A stretch of 64,000 nucleotides of DNA from Nocardia vermiculata NBRC 100427. Lineage in GTDB: Bacteria; Actinomycetota; Actinomycetes; Mycobacteriales; Mycobacteriaceae. The notes under the pieces were generated by a model. That model ran no database searches, had not been told where the DNA came from, and saw nothing but the letters and a program-made list of their open reading frames with translations. Below, in pieces: positions 29,004 to 36,841 of this stretch; within the stretch, counting starts at the first letter, position 1, and the number at the start of each line of letters is the position of its first letter. Location of the stretch: positions 248,001-312,000 of the forward strand of contig NZ_BDCA01000002.1 in the NCBI RefSeq assembly GCF_001613265.1, written 5' to 3'. Made by a program: the position numbers and the translations under genes.

Positions 29004-30272
29004 GTGAATAAGGTGGTCATCCCCGGCGTCGAGGCCCCTGAATCCGGACCTGCGCGGTCCCGATGGCCTACCGTCGATCGGGTGCTCGATACCGCCCGCA
29101 TCCGCGCCGATACCCCCGCCTACGCCGACCGCACCGGGGAGCCGCCGGTATTTCTCGACAGTGCCGGATCATCACTCCCACCCCGCGTCGTACTCGACAC
29201 CGTCATCGAGCATCTGCGGCGTGAAGCCGAGATCGGCGGGTATCGCGCCGCCACCGAACGCCTCGACGATCTGGCCGGGGTGAAATCGGCGATCGGCACC
29301 CTGATCAACGCCGACCCCACGGCGATCGCGCTCAGCGACAGCGCCTCCCGCGCCTGGAGCGACTTCTTCTACGCCGTACCGCTGGTCCCCGGCGACCGCA
29401 TCCTGATCTCCGGATCCGATTATGCGAGCAATGCGATCGCCGCACTGCAGCGCGCGCGGGCGGCCGGCGCGACCGTGGAGGCGATTCCGAGCGACGAGAC
29501 CGGGCAACTGGACCTCGCAGCACTGGACTCGATGCTCGACGAGCGAGTGCGGATCGTCTCGCTGCTCCATGTGCCGACCAACGGCGGCCTGGTCAACCCG
29601 GTCGCCGAAGCCACCCGGATCGCGCACCGGGTCGGCGCGCTGGTCCTGCTGGACGCATGCCAATCGGCGGGCCAGCTGCGGCTGGATGTCGCCGAACTCG
29701 GGGTGGACGCGATGTCGGCGACGGGCCGCAAATGGCTGCGGGGCCCGCGGGGGACGGGCTTTCTCTACGTCCGCCCGCAGGTGTGCCGGGAGCTCGAACC
29801 CAGCCGGCTGGATCTGCACAGCGCGTCGTGGACCGGACCGCAGGAGTACCGCCTGGCCGCAGGCGCCACGCGGTTCGAATTCTGGGAATGCGATGTGGCG
29901 GCGCGGCTCGGTCTCGGTGCCGCCGTGCAGTACCTGCTCGACGTCGGCCCCGATGCGGTGTTCGCCACGATTGCCGCGCATGCCCGCCGGCTGCGCGAGG
30001 GGCTCGGTGCCGTCACCGGGGTGACGCTGCGCGACCTCGGCACCGCCCATGCCGGCATCGTGTCGTTCACCGTCGACGGTCGCGATTCGGTCGAGGTGTG
30101 GAAGCAATTGCGACAAGCCGATATCACGGTGACCGTGAGTCACAGCGGATCGACGCTGCTGGACATGTCGGCGCGCGGACTCGACTCGGTGGTCCGCGCC
30201 TCACCGCACTGCTTCGTCGATACCGCAGAACTCGACCGTTTCCTCACCGCGGTGGCCGATCTCGCGCGCTGA
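29004..30272 (+). CDS. egtE: Class V PLP aminotransferase-fold enzyme, candidate ergothioneine C-S lyase EgtE
   Basis: About 422 residues from GTG 29004; GTG 29013 is an equally possible start with AAGGTG upstream. Fold-type I PLP enzyme: VFLDSAGSSLPP at the N end, LLDACQSAGQLRLDV with the cofactor aspartate, and SATGRKWLRGPRGTGFLYV with the Schiff-base lysine. The family includes cysteine desulfurases, isopenicillin N epimerase-like proteins and EgtE, which cleaves hercynylcysteine sulfoxide to ergothioneine. Its place next to egtA makes EgtE the best reading, though it is divergent whereas mycobacterial egtE is co-directional. A stand-alone desulfurase is the alternative. Confidence 0.72.
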   Translation: MNKVVIPGVEAPESGPARSRWPTVDRVLDTARIRADTPAYADRTGEPPVFLDSAGSSLPPRVVLDTVIEHLRREAEIGGYRAATERLDDLAGVKSAIGTLINADPTAIALSDSASRAWSDFFYAVPLVPGDRILISGSDYASNAIAALQRARAAGATVEAIPSDETGQLDLAALDSMLDERVRIVSLLHVPTNGGLVNPVAEATRIAHRVGALVLLDACQSAGQLRLDVAELGVDAMSATGRKWLRGPRGTGFLYVRPQVCRELEPSRLDLHSASWTGPQEYRLAAGATRFEFWECDVAARLGLGAAVQYLLDVGPDAVFATIAAHARRLREGLGAVTGVTLRDLGTAHAGIVSFTVDGRDSVEVWKQLRQADITVTVSHSGSTLLDMSARGLDSVVRASPHCFVDTAELDRFLTAVADLAR

Positions 30273-30402
30273 GTGGATACCGGTCCGCCAGCGGCACCCG
30301 GTCGCCGTACACCAATGCGATCGGCCGGCCGAGCGCGTCACCGACCGCTCCGCCGAGTAATACGCCGCGGAACCGGTCGTAGATCAGTGTGTGGCCCTGC
30401 AC
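30244..30402 (-). pseudogene. ADP-ribosylglycohydrolase N-terminal remnant
   Basis: In the gap after pth a minus-strand frame reads YDRFRGVLLGGAVGDALGRP followed by IALVYGDRVPLADRY. This is the well-known N-terminal signature (RxRGxLLGxAxGDALGxP) of ADP-ribosylglycohydrolases, which remove ADP-ribose from arginine or other residues. Full-length enzymes have about 300 residues; here only about 45 remain before a TGA that lies inside the opposite-strand egtE tail. The frame is in phase with pth and separated from it only by the pth stop and eight codons. No ribosome-binding site is visible for GTG 30402. I read it as a decayed fragment. Confidence 0.6.
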
Positions 30403-30429
30403 CGACGCATCATGGCAGACGCTCGCAGC

Positions 30430-31008
30430 TCAATGCAGTTGATTCTGCGCGTATTCCAGCCCGGCACGGAGTAACAACTCCACCGCGTCGGCGGTCTGTT
30501 CGACCAGTACCGGAACTTCTTTACGTTCGGCCGCGGAGAACGGCTTCAGCACATAATCGGCGGGATCCTGACGGCCCGGCGGGCGGCCCACGCCGAAACG
30601 TACCCGCAGATAATCCTTGGTGGACAACGCATTCGAGATCGAACGCAAACCGTTGTGGCCACCTTCGCCGCCACCGCGCTTGAGTCGAATACTGCCGAAC
30701 GGCAGATCCAATTCGTCGTGGACGACGATGATTTCGGTCGGCGGCACGGAGAAGAATCGCGCGAGTGCCGCGACCGGCCGTCCGGAGAGATTCATATAGG
30801 TGCGCGGTTTGGCCAGTAGTACTTTCCGGCCGTCGAGTCGGGCCTCCAGCAGATCGGCGCCCGACTTCTTGTGCACGGTGAACCGGCCGCCGATGCGCTC
30901 GGCGAGCACATCGGCGGCCAGGAAACCGGCGTTGTGCCGAGTGCGTTCGTATTCGGTCCCGGGATTACCCAGACCGACGACGAGCGTCGGCACATTCGAT
31001 TCGGTCAT
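30430..31008 (-). CDS. pth: Peptidyl-tRNA hydrolase
   Basis: 192 residues from ATG 31008. The catalytic histidine lies in RTRHNAGF (about residue 25), the asparagine in RTYMNLSG, the aspartate in [11 protein letters not shown], and the second asparagine in GGHNGLRSI, all in the standard order. The enzyme recycles peptidyl-tRNA released from stalled ribosomes. It starts 22 bases after rplY ends, the usual actinobacterial pairing, so they are co-transcribed. Length is normal. Confidence 0.97.
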   Translation of the reverse strand: MTESNVPTLVVGLGNPGTEYERTRHNAGFLAADVLAERIGGRFTVHKKSGADLLEARLDGRKVLLAKPRTYMNLSGRPVAALARFFSVPPTEIIVVHDELDLPFGSIRLKRGGGEGGHNGLRSISNALSTKDYLRVRFGVGRPPGRQDPADYVLKPFSAAERKEVPVLVEQTADAVELLLRAGLEYAQNQLH

Positions 31009-31030
31009 CGAGAATGAACGGCACGCCGAA

Positions 31031-31627
31031 TTATTCGGCGGCCTCGCCCTCGGCCTCGGCCTCACCCTCGGTCTCGGCGGCGGTCGGCGCGGCGATGATG
31101 TTGACCACCAGCTGCTCGGCATCGCCGTACAGCGCCACACCCTGCGGCAGGGCGATCTCACCGGCGGTGATCTGGGTGCCGGCCGGGATGTTGAAGACCG
31201 AGACCTCGATGGTCTCGGGCACGCTCAGGGCATCGGCCTCGAGGGACAGGGCGTTGAGCTCCTGACGGACCAGGGTGCCCGGGCCGGCTTCACCGGTCAG
31301 CGAAACGGGCACATCCACGACGACCTTCTCGCCACGCTTGACGATCAGCAGGTCGGCATGCTCGATGTAGCGGCGGATGGGGTGCACGACCACGGACTTG
31401 GTCATGGCCAGCTGCTTCTTACCGTCGATCTCCAGGTCCACGACCGCGTTGGTGCCGTGCTCACGCAGGATCGCGGCGAAGGCCTGGGCGTTGACGGCCA
31501 GGTGCTTCGGGGCCTCACCGTGGCCGTACAGCACGGCAGGCACATTGCCGTCGCGACGGGTGCGGCGCGCTGCGCCCTTGCCGAATTCGGTGCGGGTCTG
31601 GGCTTCGAGGACGCTGACGTCGGACAT
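31031..31627 (-). CDS. rplY: 50S ribosomal protein L25 / general stress protein Ctc
   Basis: 198 residues from ATG 31627 (TAGGAG upstream). The N-terminal L25 domain ([27 protein letters not shown]) binds 5S rRNA, and the C-terminal beta domain ([29 protein letters not shown]) is the TL5/Ctc extension. The last 20 residues are an acidic Glu/Ala tail. A possible -10 TATTGT for the minus strand lies at 31818-31813, giving a leader of nearly 190 bases. The rest of 31628-31909 is empty as far as I can see. Confidence 0.95.
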   Translation of the reverse strand: MSDVSVLEAQTRTEFGKGAARRTRRDGNVPAVLYGHGEAPKHLAVNAQAFAAILREHGTNAVVDLEIDGKKQLAMTKSVVVHPIRRYIEHADLLIVKRGEKVVVDVPVSLTGEAGPGTLVRQELNALSLEADALSVPETIEVSVFNIPAGTQITAGEIALPQGVALYGDAEQLVVNIIAAPTAAETEGEAEAEGEAAE

Positions 31628-31909
31628 GACTGGAATTCTCTCCTACGGCTTACCGGGGCGGACGGTGTACTGGCCAGGTACTGTCCGGAATTCGGACGCC
31701 CTGACAAAAGGGTCTGCTCGTCGGGCGACGACCGCACGACAACGGCCGGAAGCCGAGTCGCGCCGATCACGGTGTGCACTGGGTACGACACCCTCGCCGA
31801 GACAACCCGAGAACAATAGCATGTGACCGAATACGCCCCGCACAAGCCCCTGATGCGATAAAGCAGGCCATATTTCGACCGCCGGAATTCGCACCGCAAC
31901 CGCGCCGAA

Positions 31910-32572
31910 TCAGGCCGATTCCGCCCGGAAGGTCGCGGCATAGCAATCGATATATCGCCGTCCGGATCGCATCGCCAACTCCGCCATCAGATCGTCGGTC
32001 GCAGCACGCACCGCGGACCGATCGATCGGCTCGAAGTGGCGCGCCGGAGCGAACACGATGCGCACCTTGCCGAAACGCAACAGGCGACGGCCGCGACGGT
32101 TCACCCGGTCGGTACCGGTCAGTGCGACCGGAACCACCGGCGCACCGGTCCGCATCGCCACTCGGATCACGCCGGTCCGGCCGCGATAGACCTGCCCGTC
32201 CGGGGAGCGGGTGCCCTCGGGGTGGATGCCCCATACGCCGCCGGATTCCAGAATCCCCGCGGCGGCCGCCAGCGCATCGGCCGAGGCCGAACCACCGGTC
32301 CGATCCACCCGCACCTGCCCGGTCGCCGTCATGACCCAACGGTTACGCCGGCCACGCCACCCCGGTTCGTCGAAGTACTGACTCTTGGCCAGAAAGGTGA
32401 TGCGCCGCGGCAGGACCAGCGCGAGATACAGCGAGTCGATCGCCGCCAGATGGTTGGCGGCAACAATCACCGGCCCGTCGGCGGGAACGTGGTGCAACCC
32501 CTCGACCCGCGGACGGCCCAGCAGGCGCAATACCGGCCCGACCAGCACGAACTTCAACAGCCAATACCACAT
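31910..32572 (-). CDS. PlsC-type 1-acylglycerol-3-phosphate acyltransferase family protein
   Basis: 220 residues from ATG 32572 (GAGGGAAGT upstream). The acyltransferase motif NHLAAIDSLYLAL carries a variant HX4D box (His-Leu-Ala-Ala-Ile-Asp), and GIHPEGTRSPDG is motif III for glycerol-phosphate binding. PRRITFLAKSQYF and GAPVVPVALTG complete the family blocks. A hydrophobic N terminus (WYWLLKFVLVGPVLRLL) anchors it to the membrane. It acylates lysophosphatidate or a related acceptor in phospholipid or mycobacterial-type glycolipid synthesis. It diverges from a TetR gene, and two identical-arm palindromes lie in its promoter, so it is very likely repressed by that regulator. Confidence 0.88.
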   Translation of the reverse strand: MWYWLLKFVLVGPVLRLLGRPRVEGLHHVPADGPVIVAANHLAAIDSLYLALVLPRRITFLAKSQYFDEPGWRGRRNRWVMTATGQVRVDRTGGSASADALAAAAGILESGGVWGIHPEGTRSPDGQVYRGRTGVIRVAMRTGAPVVPVALTGTDRVNRRGRRLLRFGKVRIVFAPARHFEPIDRSAVRAATDDLMAELAMRSGRRYIDCYAATFRAESA

Positions 32573-32593
32573 ACTTCCCTCGGCACCTCTCTC

Positions 32594-32632
32594 GTAGACA
32601 GTGTCTACAGAAGCATAGTAGACACTGTCTAC
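32594..32632. promoter_or_regulatory. Two perfect 15-bp palindromic operators between plsC and tetR
   Basis: GTAGACAGTGTCTAC (32594-32608) and GTAGACACTGTCTAC (32618-32632) each have seven-base perfect arms around one central base, and each is the exact reverse complement of the other. Centres are 24 bp apart. A -10-like TATGCT for plsC lies exactly between them on the minus strand (32617-32612). This is typical of a TetR operator pair that controls both the regulator and its divergent target. Confidence 0.82.
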
Positions 32633-32752
32633 AACTCGGATTCGTTGCACCTCCGGGTGGCAGCCACCGATGGTGAGACCACCACCGAGCGCCGCACAGC
32701 CCGACCCTCCGGTTCGCACTCCGGCGCGGGCAGACGCGCGACAATAGCCCGC

Positions 32753-33334
32753 ATGGGTGTGGACGAACCGGTGCGGGAGCGGCTGGTCGACGCGGGTGTG
32801 CAATTACTCGAGCAGGTCGGCGCGGCACAGCTGGGATTGCGGGCCATCGCGCGGGAGGCGGGGGTCTCCCACGGCGCACCGCGGCGCTACTTCCCTACCC
32901 ACAGCTCGCTGCTGGCGGCGATCGCGGCACGGGGGTTCGCCGATCTGTCGGCTCGTTTCACCGCTCACGATGCCGCGTCCACCCGGGATCGGGTGGACCT
33001 GCTGGCACACGAGTACATCGACTTCGCGGCACGGAGACCGCAGATGTTCACCCTCATGTTCCGGCACGATCTGCTGGAAGGTTCCGGGGAAAACCTGCGT
33101 CGCGTCACGCTGCCGATCTACCAGGACTGGACGGCGCTGATCGCCGAATGTGTGCGTGACCGCGACGGCGAACGCGCGTTCGGACTGTGGACCAATCTGC
33201 ACGGCATCGCCACCCTGGTCGCCAACCGCAACGTGGAGCTGATCGCCCCGGATACCGAACTCGACCGCTTAGCGGCACGAACCGTGCGCCTGCACCTGTC
33301 CGGCGGCCCGAATGACCGGACCGGCCCGGAGTGA
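32753..33334 (+). CDS. TetR-family regulator divergent from plsC
   Basis: 193 residues from ATG 32753. The DNA-binding domain is VRERLVDAGVQLLEQVGAAQLGLRAIAREAGVSHGAPRRYFPTHSSLLAAIAARGF, a TetR helix-turn-helix with SHGAPRRYF in place of the more usual YYHF-type end. The C-terminal part (YIDFAARRPQMFTLMFRHDLLEGSGENL, then LWTNLHGIATLVANR) is the TetR_C_33/WHG-like ligand domain. The two palindromes 120-160 bases upstream are the likely binding sites. Acyl-lipid or fatty-acid signals are plausible given the plsC target; this is inference. Confidence 0.87.
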   Translation: MGVDEPVRERLVDAGVQLLEQVGAAQLGLRAIAREAGVSHGAPRRYFPTHSSLLAAIAARGFADLSARFTAHDAASTRDRVDLLAHEYIDFAARRPQMFTLMFRHDLLEGSGENLRRVTLPIYQDWTALIAECVRDRDGERAFGLWTNLHGIATLVANRNVELIAPDTELDRLAARTVRLHLSGGPNDRTGPE

Positions 33335-33387
33335 CGGCACCACGTATTCTGATATTTTCCCCAGCCCCGTGAAGAGGAGCCGCTCCC

Positions 33388-35007
33388 GTGAATTCCCCGT
33401 CAGCCAGCACGACCACATCCGGGCGGGTGGCGCAGGAAGCGGAACGGCGGCGCACCTTCGCAGTGATCTCCCACCCCGACGCCGGTAAATCGACTCTCAC
33501 CGAGGCCCTGGCACTGCACGCCAAGATGATTTCCGAGGCCGGTGCCATTCACGGTAAATCCGGCCGCAAATCCACCGTCTCGGACTGGATGGAAATGGAG
33601 AAGGCGCGCGGCATCTCGGTCAGCTCCACCGCGCTGCAATTCGAATACGGCGACTGCGTCATCAACCTGGTCGACACCCCCGGTCACTCGGACTTCTCCG
33701 AGGACACCTACCGGGTGCTGACCGCCGTCGACGCCGCGGTCATGCTCATCGACGCCGCCAAGGGCCTCGAACCACAGACCCTCAAGCTGTTCCAGGTGTG
33801 CCGGCACCGCGGAATTCCGGTGATCACCGTGATCAACAAGTGGGACCGGCCGGGGCGCGCTCCGCTGGAACTGCTCGACGAGATCAGCGAACGCATCGGC
33901 CTGATCCCGACCCCGCTGTTCCTGCCGGTCGGCATCGCCGGCGACTTCCGCGGTCTGCTGCGCCGCGGCGAGGACGGTGCCGCGGCCGAATACATCCACT
34001 TCATCCGCACGGCCGGTGGCGCGACCATCGCCCCCGAGGAGATGTTCACCCCCGAACAGGCGCTCGAACGCGAGGGCGAACCGTGGGAGACGGCGGCGGA
34101 GGAAAGCGAACTGCTGTCGGCCACCGGTCAGGACCACGATCAGGAGATGTTCCTGGCCGGGCAGACCTCGCCGGTCATCTATGCCTCGGCGATGCTGAAC
34201 TTCGGCGTCCGGGAATTGCTCGACACCCTGGTCGCACTGGCCCCCGCTCCCGGCCCGCGCGCCGATATCGCGGGCACCGAGCGGGAACCCGCCGAGCCGT
34301 TCAGTGCGGTGGTGTTCAAGGTGCAGGCCGGTATGGATGCCGCACACCGCGACCGGCTGGCCTTCATGCGCATCGTGTCCGGCGAATTCGAACGCGGGAT
34401 GGTGGTCACCCACGCTCAGACCGGCCGCCCGTTCGCGACGAAATACGCGCTGACCGTATTCGGCCGGGAACGCGCCACGGTGGACACCGCCTATCCGGGC
34501 GATGTGGTGGGCCTGGTCAACGCGACCGCGCTGGGCCCGGGCCACACCCTGTATGTGGACAAGAAGGTGGAGTTCCCGCCGATCCCCTCGTTCGCTCCGG
34601 AGCACTTCGCCACCCTGCGGGCGCGCAGTGCCGGCAAGTACAAGCAGTTCCGCAAGGCCATCGACCAGCTCGATTCCGAGGGTGTGGTGCAGGTGCTGCG
34701 CAACGATCTGCGCGGCGACGCCTCCCCGGTACTGGCGGCCGTCGGCCCGATGCAGTTCGAGGTGGTCACCGCCCGGATGCAGGCCGAATTCAACGTCGAG
34801 ACCCAGCTGGATTTCCTGCCGTATCAGTTGGCTCGCCGCACCGATTCCGAGTCGAGGGCGGAGCTCGACCGCCAGCGTGGTGTGGAGGTCTTCACCCGCA
34901 GCGACGGCGCGATACTGGCCCTGTTCAGCGACAAGTGGCGGCTGCAGTACATCCAGAAGGAAATGCCGGAGCTGACCCTGGAACTGCTGGTCGCTGCCAC
35001 GGACTGA
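33388..35007 (+). CDS. prfC: Peptide chain release factor 3 (RF3)
   Basis: 539 residues from GTG 33388 (AGAGGAG upstream). GTPase motifs: AVISHPDAGKSTLTE (G1), RGISVSSTALQFEY (G2), DTPGHSDFSEDTYR (G3), NKWDRPGR (G4). It continues with the RF3 C-terminal domains (VVFKVQAGMDAAHRDRLAFMRIVSGEF, GPMQFEVVTARMQAEFNVETQLDFLPYQLAR). RF3 uses GTP to eject RF1/RF2 after termination. Only some bacteria have it. The stop is followed 43 bases later by a convergent NTF2-like gene. Confidence 0.96.
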   Translation: MNSPSASTTTSGRVAQEAERRRTFAVISHPDAGKSTLTEALALHAKMISEAGAIHGKSGRKSTVSDWMEMEKARGISVSSTALQFEYGDCVINLVDTPGHSDFSEDTYRVLTAVDAAVMLIDAAKGLEPQTLKLFQVCRHRGIPVITVINKWDRPGRAPLELLDEISERIGLIPTPLFLPVGIAGDFRGLLRRGEDGAAAEYIHFIRTAGGATIAPEEMFTPEQALEREGEPWETAAEESELLSATGQDHDQEMFLAGQTSPVIYASAMLNFGVRELLDTLVALAPAPGPRADIAGTEREPAEPFSAVVFKVQAGMDAAHRDRLAFMRIVSGEFERGMVVTHAQTGRPFATKYALTVFGRERATVDTAYPGDVVGLVNATALGPGHTLYVDKKVEFPPIPSFAPEHFATLRARSAGKYKQFRKAIDQLDSEGVVQVLRNDLRGDASPVLAAVGPMQFEVVTARMQAEFNVETQLDFLPYQLARRTDSESRAELDRQRGVEVFTRSDGAILALFSDKWRLQYIQKEMPELTLELLVAATD

Positions 35008-35049
35008 ACTCGGGCCACATCGACACCGGCCGACCGGGTTCCGCCCGGA

Positions 35050-35607
35050 TCAGCCGATCGCCTCGTCCGGTTCCTCCTCGGCGTGCTCGGGGAGGTCCTC
35101 GATATTCGATACCGCGGCGGGGATATCGGGCATCGGCGCTCCCTCTCCCGCGTTGACACCCCACCGGCTGGCGGTCAGCCGCAGGCTGGGCAGGTCCGAG
35201 AGCGACAGCACCACCTCGTAGGTTCGCTCGTATCCGGTGTGGGCGATGCGCCATTGCCCGTCGTCGCAGCGAACATAACGATCGGTGTAGAATGCTGCCC
35301 CGCGCAGCAGCATGTTGTGGCCGGGGATCAGAACGGTGTCGGCCAGATACCAGGTACCGGTCGCGGCGTTGCCGTCGACGTCGATCTCGGGATGGTCGCA
35401 CCGATGTTCGGTGATGATGTGCGGACCGAGGGTATTGCGCATGAAGGCCAGGAAGGCGTCACGCGACTCGAACTGCAGGTACTCGCTGTAGGTCGCCGTC
35501 GCTTCGGGCACCATCGTGTCGGCGAAGTCTTCCCACGACTTCGTATCCAGTGTGCGCAGATACCGGAACTTCAGCCGGCTGATCGCGGAGACGGCATCGG
35601 AGTCCAT
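35050..35607 (-). CDS. NTF2-like/SnoaL-like protein
   Basis: 185 residues from ATG 35607. The N part (VSAISRLKFRYLRTLDTKSWEDFADTMVPEATATYSEYLQFESRDAFLAFMRNTLG) is the alpha/beta cone of NTF2-like ketosteroid isomerase/SnoaL proteins. It continues with HRCDHPEIDVDGNAATGTWYLADTV, GAAFYTDRYVRCDDGQWRIAHTGYERTYE. A Tyr-Asp and His pair of the scytalone dehydratase/limonene hydrolase type may lie in the pocket, but I cannot assign chemistry. The final 40 residues are acidic and variable. No operon partner is evident. Confidence 0.78.
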   Translation of the reverse strand: MDSDAVSAISRLKFRYLRTLDTKSWEDFADTMVPEATATYSEYLQFESRDAFLAFMRNTLGPHIITEHRCDHPEIDVDGNAATGTWYLADTVLIPGHNMLLRGAAFYTDRYVRCDDGQWRIAHTGYERTYEVVLSLSDLPSLRLTASRWGVNAGEGAPMPDIPAAVSNIEDLPEHAEEEPDEAIG

Positions 35608-35696
35608 ACCTCAACAATCCCACCGGATTCGGCGAATCTACGCAGATCGGAAAATCTGTATCGGATTGCTATACAAGGACGCGACCGCCGCCCCGG

Positions 35697-36572
35697 TCAG
35701 GCCGGGTTTATGGTGAAGCAGGTCTTGCAGAAGTCCTCACCGAATTCACTGAGGCGCAGGCTTTTTCGCACAATCTTGGGTACCCTGCCGGCCTGTTTGA
35801 GCGCGGTTTCCACGATCGGCTGGACCTCGAGCACCATATAACGGCTCAGTACCACGGGATCGTCGGATGTGGTCAGCAGGCCCAGCCGACTCAGGTTGAT
35901 CAGATAGAGCCGGGACCGGTCCGGATAGCGGACCCCGGCCTGCTCGGGCACCGAGGTCAGATCACCGGCCACCAACTCGGAGCCGATCCCCAGCGGGCGG
36001 TTGGTGCGCACATCCACCGAGGGCTGCGGACCGTTCAGCGCCATGAAACGCAGGATGCGCGCCTCGTCGGAGGACAGCTGGTCGAGGATGCGGTCATAGG
36101 CCGGATGCACATCCTCGGTGAAATACACGTCGGCCGAGCGGGCGAGCAGGTTGTCACCGCGGCGGCGCAGATCGTCCAGGGTTGCCGAGCGCACCAGCCC
36201 GCCGGTCTGCGGCACCGCCGCATGCCCGTTGGAGGTCGGAACGTAGCTGACGATCTCGCGAACCGACCCCTCGGTCACCCCGAGCACACTGCGTGCGACG
36301 GACTGCAGTGCGGCACCGGTCCGTTCGGCGATTTCGGTGGAGGATTCGCCGTCCAACGCGGCCTGAGCGATTTGTTTGCTGACCTCGAAGCCGGTGCCGA
36401 CCGCCCACTGACCGCCGCGCACCGCTGTGCCGGCCGCGAGTCCCGCCGCCCGGAAGACACCACGGATCATCCGGGCTTCATTGCTGATCTGACGCTGCTC
36501 TACTTCCGAGCTGCGTTCCACAGCGCGGGCACCGGGACGGACCACATCCTGCCGGGTCCTGTCGTCTGCCAC
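35697..36572 (-). CDS. Abi-alpha (DUF4393)-family protein, copy 1
   Basis: 291 residues from ATG 36572. A hydrophilic N end, a Gly/Ala-rich amphipathic segment (FRAAGLAAGTAVRGGQWAVGTGFEVSKQIAQAALDG), then the conserved LSSDEARILRFMALNGPQPSVDVRTNRPLG and YPDRSRLYLINLSRLGLLTTSDDPV. The C terminus ends KSLRLSEFGEDFCKTCF with a CxxC pair. This is the Abi-alpha family named from a lactococcal phage-abortive protein; mycobacteria and nocardiae carry chromosomal members without known phage activity. A paralogue lies 2 kb away beyond a DUF445 gene, and this copy is divergent from both. Confidence 0.75.
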   Translation of the reverse strand: MADDRTRQDVVRPGARAVERSSEVEQRQISNEARMIRGVFRAAGLAAGTAVRGGQWAVGTGFEVSKQIAQAALDGESSTEIAERTGAALQSVARSVLGVTEGSVREIVSYVPTSNGHAAVPQTGGLVRSATLDDLRRRGDNLLARSADVYFTEDVHPAYDRILDQLSSDEARILRFMALNGPQPSVDVRTNRPLGIGSELVAGDLTSVPEQAGVRYPDRSRLYLINLSRLGLLTTSDDPVVLSRYMVLEVQPIVETALKQAGRVPKIVRKSLRLSEFGEDFCKTCFTINPA

Positions 36573-36707
36573 GTCCTTCTCCGAATATCGCCAGGTGAAC
36601 GAGTCCGCTCACATACGTTTACCCCACCGGTTCCGGCTATTCTCGCCGCTGCCGCTGTTCGGTGTGACATTCCGATCGCCGGATGTGATCGAAGTCTCTG
36701 GTACTTA

Positions 36708-36722
36708 CGCTACCGTGTAGCG
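36708..36722. promoter_or_regulatory. 15-bp palindrome between Abi-alpha copy 1 and DUF445
   Basis: CGCTACCGTGTAGCG has perfect 6-base arms around CGT and lies in the 269-base divergent gap. TACCGT inside it could also serve as a -10. Position and symmetry suggest an operator shared by the two directions. The remaining gap shows no other clear element. Confidence 0.5.
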
Positions 36723-36841
36723 GCTTACATCCCGAATTGGCCCCGGTCACAGAATTCGCAGTAGTGTTCGGCTGGCCGACGGGGCACCTCGAGGTGTCGG
36801 TGTGGCGGCGGTCACCGATCAGGGGTCGGCAGGAGGGTGTC

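Noticed and set aside
30273..30683. Plus-strand frame after egtE
   Set aside because: It is antisense to pth and has no ribosome-binding site or motif; the minus-strand fragment there has a real family signature.
32036..32752. Long N-terminal extension in frame with the TetR gene
   Set aside because: It would run through the opposite plsC gene and the two operators; the TetR domain begins normally at ATG 32753.
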